DNA of 9,674 bases from JAKAKT01 sp041305385 (GTDB lineage Archaea > Micrarchaeota > Micrarchaeia > Burarchaeales > JAKAKT01): positions 1 to 9,674 of the forward strand of contig JBFYLO010000004.1 of NCBI GenBank assembly GCA_041305385.1, read 5' to 3'. Below, piece after piece: positions 7,930-9,674 of the stretch. Numbering within the stretch: the first letter of the stretch is position 1; every line of letters starts with the position of its first letter. The position numbers and the translations under genes were made by a program. The notes under the pieces are model-generated. The model had not been told where the DNA came from. It made no database searches and saw only the letters and a list, made by a program, of their open reading frames with translations.

Positions 7930-7963
7930 AGTTCTAGAACTGGCGCATTTCTATTATTTAAAT
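7930..7963 (-). promoter_or_regulatory. ATPase promoter with palindrome at the start site
   Basis: On the minus strand, ATTTAAATAATAG (7951-7963) gives a TATA box centred near 7958. The transcript would start around 7930-7932, at the ATG itself. A perfect 12-base palindrome, AGTTCTAGAACT, occupies 7930-7941, directly before the ATG and across the expected start. Such a position suits a repressor operator, but a 12-base palindrome can also arise by chance. Confidence 0.5.
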
Positions 7964-8008
7964 ATGTCTAAGGGATGGCTTGAGGTCAGCGCTCCCCTCT
8001 TCCTGATA

Positions 8009-8020
8009 GCTTTTTTAACC
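8009..8020 (+). promoter_or_regulatory. TATA box of the tRNA-Ser gene
   Basis: GCTTTTTTAACC contains an AT-rich box centred near 8014, about 27 bases before the first base of the tRNA. This is the normal archaeal tRNA promoter distance. It is independent support for the tRNA 5' end at 8041. Confidence 0.65.
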
Positions 8021-8078
8021 TCCTCCCGCATAAACTCCCTGCCGAGGTGGCGGAATCCGGCAACGCGCCAGACTCGAA

Positions 8079-8190
8079 ATCAGAACCCTCCAGCGGGGTT
8101 CCGATACCTCCCAGCAACCACGAAGGTTTCCGATACCTTCCAGCGACTGGGTCGAAGAACAATCCCGCAGGGTTCAAACCAAGGCGTGTA
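8079..8190 (+). other. tRNA intron 1 (position 37/38, 112 bases)
   Basis: This is the standard archaeal site, one base 3' of the anticodon. A bulge-helix-bulge can be drawn. The anticodon stem is the outer helix, CTCG (8073-8076) pairs with CGTG (8185-8188) with one T-T mismatch, and the bulges AAA (8077-8079) and TAA (8189-8191) are each cut after their second base. Inside, GAACCCT (8083-8089) can pair with AGGGTTC (8169-8175). The intron also contains repeated T-arm-like units. It has no room for a homing endonuclease. The splice boundary could shift by one base. Confidence 0.78.
8097..8144 (+). repeat. Two near-identical T-arm-like units within intron 1
   Basis: A 19-base unit at 8097-8115 recurs at 8125-8144 with one extra T and one C-to-T change. 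Both begin GGTTCCGATACC or GGTTTCCGATACC and end CCAGC, and a third partial copy of the ending (CCCTCCAGC) lies at 8086-8094. The second unit forms a perfect hairpin, GAAGGT and ACCTTC around the seven-base loop TTCCGAT, which resembles a tRNA T arm. Confidence 0.6.
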
Positions 8191-8224
8191 ATCTGGTTCC
8201 ACTCCGTGGAGTTAGGGTTCAAGC

Positions 8225-8250
8225 TTTTCTTTCTTTGAAAAGAAAGAAAA
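8225..8250 (+). repeat. 12-base perfect inverted repeat at the 5' end of intron 2
   Basis: TTTTCTTTCTTT (8225-8236) and AAAGAAAGAAAA (8239-8250) are perfect reverse complements separated by GA. As RNA this would be a long, A-U-rich hairpin with a tiny loop, directly after the 5' splice site. Confidence 0.8.
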
Positions 8251-8320
8251 CCTTGGAAAAGAAAGAAACTACCAGGGCTTTCAAAAAAGAAAGAAAAAAC
8301 CTTGGAAAAAAGAAAGAGAC
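8239..8320 (+). repeat. Imperfect direct repeat, purine-rich, within intron 2
   Basis: The segment 8239-8269 recurs at 8286-8320. Both read AAAGAAAG, a run of A, CCTTGG, a run of A and GAAAGA. They differ mainly in the length of the A runs, as expected from slippage after a tandem duplication. Confidence 0.7.
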
Positions 8321-8363
8321 GCGCGTTTCTTTCGCGCTCCAAAAAGCTGCCCAAAAATCCGCT

Positions 8364-8401
8364 TGCACGACGTTGTAACCGTCTGTGCACTCGGAGTGCA
8401 C
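8364..8401 (+). other. Two mutually exclusive hairpins at the 3' splice site of intron 2
   Basis: TGCACGACG (8364-8372) can pair with CGTC-T-GTGCA (8380-8389), leaving one bulged T and a seven-base loop. Alternatively GTGCACT (8385-8391) pairs perfectly with AGTGCAC (8395-8401). Both use 8385-8389. Only the first leaves 8397-8400 free for the bulge-helix-bulge. Confidence 0.6.
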
Positions 8402-8416
8402 ATCCCTACCTCGGCG

Positions 8417-8422
8417 CTTTTT
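8417..8422 (+). terminator. T-run terminator of the tRNA
   Basis: CTTTTT directly follows the discriminator base, without a hairpin, the usual archaeal form. It overlaps the stop codon of the convergent arrestin-like gene. Confidence 0.55.
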
Positions 8423-8891
8423 ACTCCTTCAGTCTGACCAGCACTTGTTTTTCCCCGTTTACATCCGCTCCCATCGGTATGTCAAGCGTTGCCTTTATGT
8501 GCCAGCGAGTGAGCTTGACTGTCTTCCTCAGGAGTTCTCCCTGGTCCATGCCTATAGCCCCACCGACAAATGAGACCAGTTCCTTTCCCAGGGCCGATTC
8601 AATTGCGCTGCAGGGAGGAATCTTGAACTCTGAAGCATAGGCCCTAACTCCAGAATATTCTCTTTCCCCGTCCAAATCAGCGGTCGTGGAATATATTACT
8701 TCGGTCCTCCTGCTTTTGTGCTTGCCGTGTGACTGCGAGGTCCTGGTTGCATAAAAAGAAAGCTTAAGCCTCCTCGCCTTCTTCGGCTCTTTCATTTCGA
8801 GCCTTACGCCGACCTTCACGGTTTCTTCGAAAAAATAAAGTTCCTTGTCAGTCGCGACATCGATTTTCCCCGGGCTTTCTAAGCTTAACAC
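8421..8891 (-). CDS. Probable arrestin-fold (Spo0M-like) beta-sandwich protein
   Basis: This 156-residue protein has no signal peptide or membrane segment. Its sequence is mostly predicted beta strand. Features that suggest an arrestin-like domain are the alternating VKVGVRLEMKEPKKARRLKLSFYATR (26-50, with the 'AR-L-LSFY' strand), a charged loop SHGKHKSRR (54-62), EREYSGVRAYASEFKIPP (76-93), and the ending RWHIKATLDIPMGADVN (129-145), which is typical of the last strands of such domains. It is one domain long, about half of Spo0M or a two-domain arrestin. I chose the GTG at 8891 because AGGCGAT lies just upstream and a longer start would overlap the TPR gene; TTG at 8894 is equally possible. 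It follows the TPR-like gene by eight bases, so the two are cotranscribed. Such folds usually act as adaptors in trafficking or signalling; the fold call is tentative. Confidence 0.7.
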   Translation of the reverse strand: MLSLESPGKIDVATDKELYFFEETVKVGVRLEMKEPKKARRLKLSFYATRTSQSHGKHKSRRTEVIYSTTADLDGEREYSGVRAYASEFKIPPCSAIESALGKELVSFVGGAIGMDQGELLRKTVKLTRWHIKATLDIPMGADVNGEKQVLVRLKE

Positions 8892-8899
8892 CAAATCGC

Positions 8900-9184
8900 C
8901 TAATATGGGTTCCCGAAGTCCTGCTGGAACTTCGACTGCTCCTCCTCGAAACTCTCGTACTTCTGGGATTTCCTCAGCTTTTCCCCGCATCTTTCCGCAT
9001 CATCGCTCTTTCCGGCTTCAAGATAAAGCTCCTGTGCTTTCTTGTAGTCGCAGCCCTTTTCGTAAGTGGCCGCAGCCCTCTCGGGAAACCCCGCTTTTAT
9101 GAAATAATCAGCGGCCTTTGCGAATTTCCCCTTCCTCTCGAGGGATTCCGCCTTTGCGACCAAGTCAACGCTTTCTTCAGCCAT
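8900..9184 (-). CDS. Small TPR/SNAP-like helical repeat protein
   Basis: This 94-residue, acidic, fully helical-looking protein has about two TPR-type hairpins: AKAESLERKGKFAKAADYFIKAG (10-32), then FPERAAATYEKGCDYKKAQELYLEAGK (33-59), and DDAERCGEKLRK (61-72). The A-Y-A-G pattern also occurs in alpha-SNAP-like helical arrays. A charged tail follows, ending GNPY. The ATG at 9184 has GGTG (9190-9193) five bases upstream. Its partner in the operon is the probable arrestin-fold protein, so the pair may form a small adaptor or scaffold complex; this is inference. It is too short for a full TPR superhelix and probably binds one peptide or dimerises. Confidence 0.8.
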   Translation of the reverse strand: MAEESVDLVAKAESLERKGKFAKAADYFIKAGFPERAAATYEKGCDYKKAQELYLEAGKSDDAERCGEKLRKSQKYESFEEEQSKFQQDFGNPY

Positions 9185-9258
9185 GGTTCCACCTTACTAA
9201 ATTTATTCGGAAAACCTTAAAACCCTACGGGAGTTAAGATTGTCAGCGGGGTGGTTTA
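9185..9258. promoter_or_regulatory. Divergent promoter region, TPR-like gene / lipoprotein gene
   Basis: The 74-base spacer has a TATA-like CCTTAAAACC (about 9215-9224), which would start a plus-strand transcript near 9245, and AATAAATTTAG on the minus strand (about 9197-9207). GGTG ribosome binding sites lie at both ends (9190-9193 minus, 9250-9253 plus), each five bases from its start codon. Confidence 0.5.
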
Positions 9259-9674
9259 GTGAGGTGCAGTCATCTGTTCGTCGTTTCGTTAATCGTGGCA
9301 GTCTTCATTTTCGGCTGCACCCAGCAGGAGAAATCCGTTGTTTGCGACCCCCCGTACATGCGATTCGGCACCGACTGCTGCCTCGACCAGAACGGGAATT
9401 CGATTTGCGACAAGGACGAGGCCCAGGGAGAAATAAACTGCGGTGAACACGAGCTGGGGGAGAGCTGGCCTGCAGAGGACGGGTGCAATACCTGCAGTTG
9501 CTCCGAGCGCGGTCCTGTTTGCACCAAGAAACTCTGTCCCAAGAAATGCGGAGAGCACGAAATAGGCGAGACCTGGAGGCCGGATGGGTGCAACACATGC
9601 ACCTGCACTGAAAGCGGCGCCGCCTGCACCGAGATGTACTGCGCCAATGAAACAGGGGCGCCGGAGACAAACGC
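9259..9674 (+). CDS. Secreted lipoprotein with tandem pacifastin-like Cys modules (cut by window edge)
   Basis: The first 138 codons are present. The GTG at 9259 is preceded by GGTG with five bases between. Residues 1-19 are a hydrophobic signal segment (LFVVSLIVAVFIFG) ending at Cys20, a likely lipobox cysteine. DCCLDQNGNSICDKDE (about 38-53) follows, resembling a calcium-loop-like signature I recall from archaeal exported proteins. Two tandem modules then begin CGEHELGESW and CGEHEIGETW, each with CNTC-C and CT---C. This order closely matches the pacifastin protease-inhibitor pattern (C...CNxCxC...G...CT...C). The protein is therefore probably anchored outside the cell and disulfide-rich. 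Plus-strand and minus-strand overlapping frames here are shadows. Where the protein ends and how many modules it has lie outside the window. Confidence 0.82.
   Translation, partial: MRCSHLFVVSLIVAVFIFGCTQQEKSVVCDPPYMRFGTDCCLDQNGNSICDKDEAQGEINCGEHELGESWPAEDGCNTCSCSERGPVCTKKLCPKKCGEHEIGETWRPDGCNTCTCTESGAACTEMYCANETGAPETN

Larger units (their letters stand above)
8224..8402 (+). other. tRNA intron 2 (T-loop, position 59/60, 179 bases)
   Basis: The intron separates T-loop bases TTCAAG (8218-8223) from T8403 and the 3' half of the T stem. A bulge-helix-bulge fits: the T stem is the outer helix, TTCA (8218-8221) pairs with TGCA (8397-8400) with one mismatch at the same place as in intron 1, and the bulges AGC (8222-8224) and CAT (8401-8403) are each cut after the second base. 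The interior is purine-rich, with a 12-base inverted repeat at 8225-8250, direct repeats around CCTTGG, a GCGCG/CGCGC hairpin and two competing hairpins near the 3' end. I find no convincing open reading frame inside. Confidence 0.75.
8041..8416 (+). tRNA. tRNA-Ser(CGA) interrupted by two introns
   Basis: Joining 8041-8078, 8191-8223 and 8403-8416 gives a complete 85-base class II tRNA. The acceptor stem is GCCGAGG (8041-8047) with CCTCGGC (8409-8415), followed by discriminator G8416. The D stem is GCG/CGC. The anticodon stem is CCAGA (8068-8072) with TCTGG (8192-8196), and the loop CTCGAAA gives anticodon CGA for serine codon UCG. A 16-base variable arm (8197-8212) pairs as TCCAC/GTGGA around a TCC loop. 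The T stem is TAGGG (8213-8217) with CCCTA (8404-8408), and the spliced loop reads TTCAAGT. Long variable arm and G73 fit serine rather than leucine (A73). CCA is not encoded, and a T run follows. Without splicing, neither the anticodon stem nor the T stem can close, so both introns are required for a functional tRNA. Confidence 0.88.

Noticed and set aside
8041..8115. Uninterrupted tRNA-Leu or tRNA-Ser ending within the first 80 bases
   Set aside because: The 5' half resembles bacterial tRNA-Leu, but TCTGG for the anticodon stem and CCTCGGC for the acceptor are absent here. The anticodon CGA, discriminator G and matching stems appear only with the two-intron model.
8086..8144. CRISPR array
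   Set aside because: There are only two or three short, imperfect units with irregular spacing and no cas gene; they sit inside a tRNA intron.
8225..8250. Rho-independent-type terminator
   Set aside because: The palindrome lies inside the tRNA between T-loop halves, and the host looks archaeal, where hairpin terminators are not the rule.
7986..8401. Reading frames across the tRNA and its introns on both strands
   Set aside because: They translate to low-complexity Phe/Ser/Lys-rich strings over purine tracts and conflict with the tRNA structure.
6079..8416. Integrated element using the tRNA as attachment site
   Set aside because: There is no integrase, and I saw no duplicated tRNA 3' segment elsewhere in the window; the ATPase lies on the 5' side of the tRNA.
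8892..8990. Longer start for the arrestin-like gene at 8990
   Set aside because: The added 33 residues overlap the well-supported TPR-like gene in another frame and have no beta-domain character; AGGCGAT before 8891/8894 fits better.
9240..9446. 68-residue frame at the start of the lipoprotein gene
   Set aside because: The alternative frame lacks a signal peptide and Cys modules, whereas the GTG 9259 frame runs to the window edge with both.

Overview
The window looks archaeal, most likely a DPANN-type or related genome, although the lineage cannot be fixed from sequence alone. The evidence is an archaeal-type threonyl-tRNA synthetase with the archaeal N-terminal editing domain, the RNA ligase RtcB, TATA boxes about 25-30 bases upstream of starts, GGTG-type ribosome binding sites, a tRNA gene split by archaeal-style introns, and Cys-rich repeat proteins of a kind I associate from memory with DPANN and CPR genomes. 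Every stretch longer than about 115 bases is assigned to a gene or to a tRNA intron.

Layout. (1) 1-2938: rtcB (minus, cut by the left edge) and thrS (plus) diverge from a shared 79-base promoter region. (2) 2935-7929: a minus-strand block of five genes. A 616-residue HerA/VirB4-like ATPase comes first, followed by four tightly packed paralogous Cys-rich proteins in the order B2, A2, B1, A1. The last four are a duplicated two-gene unit, and A1 meets thrS tail to tail with interlocking stop codons. (3) 8041-8416: a tRNA-Ser(CGA) gene whose 85 mature bases are split over 376 bases by two introns. One is at the usual 37/38 site and one is inside the T-loop at 59/60. (4) 8421-9184: a minus-strand pair, a short TPR/SNAP-like helical protein and a probable arrestin-fold protein. 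(5) 9259-9674: a divergent secreted lipoprotein with two tandem pacifastin-like Cys modules, cut by the right edge.

How it fits together. Region 1 and the tRNA are translation and RNA-processing genes; RtcB is the ligase that would rejoin the exons of the doubly interrupted tRNA. The most unusual parts are the ATPase plus (B-A)x2 Cys-rich operon, whose function I do not recognise, and the T-loop intron with its repetitive purine-rich, hairpin-rich sequence. Functions outside rtcB, thrS and the tRNA are inferences from fold-level or motif-level resemblance.
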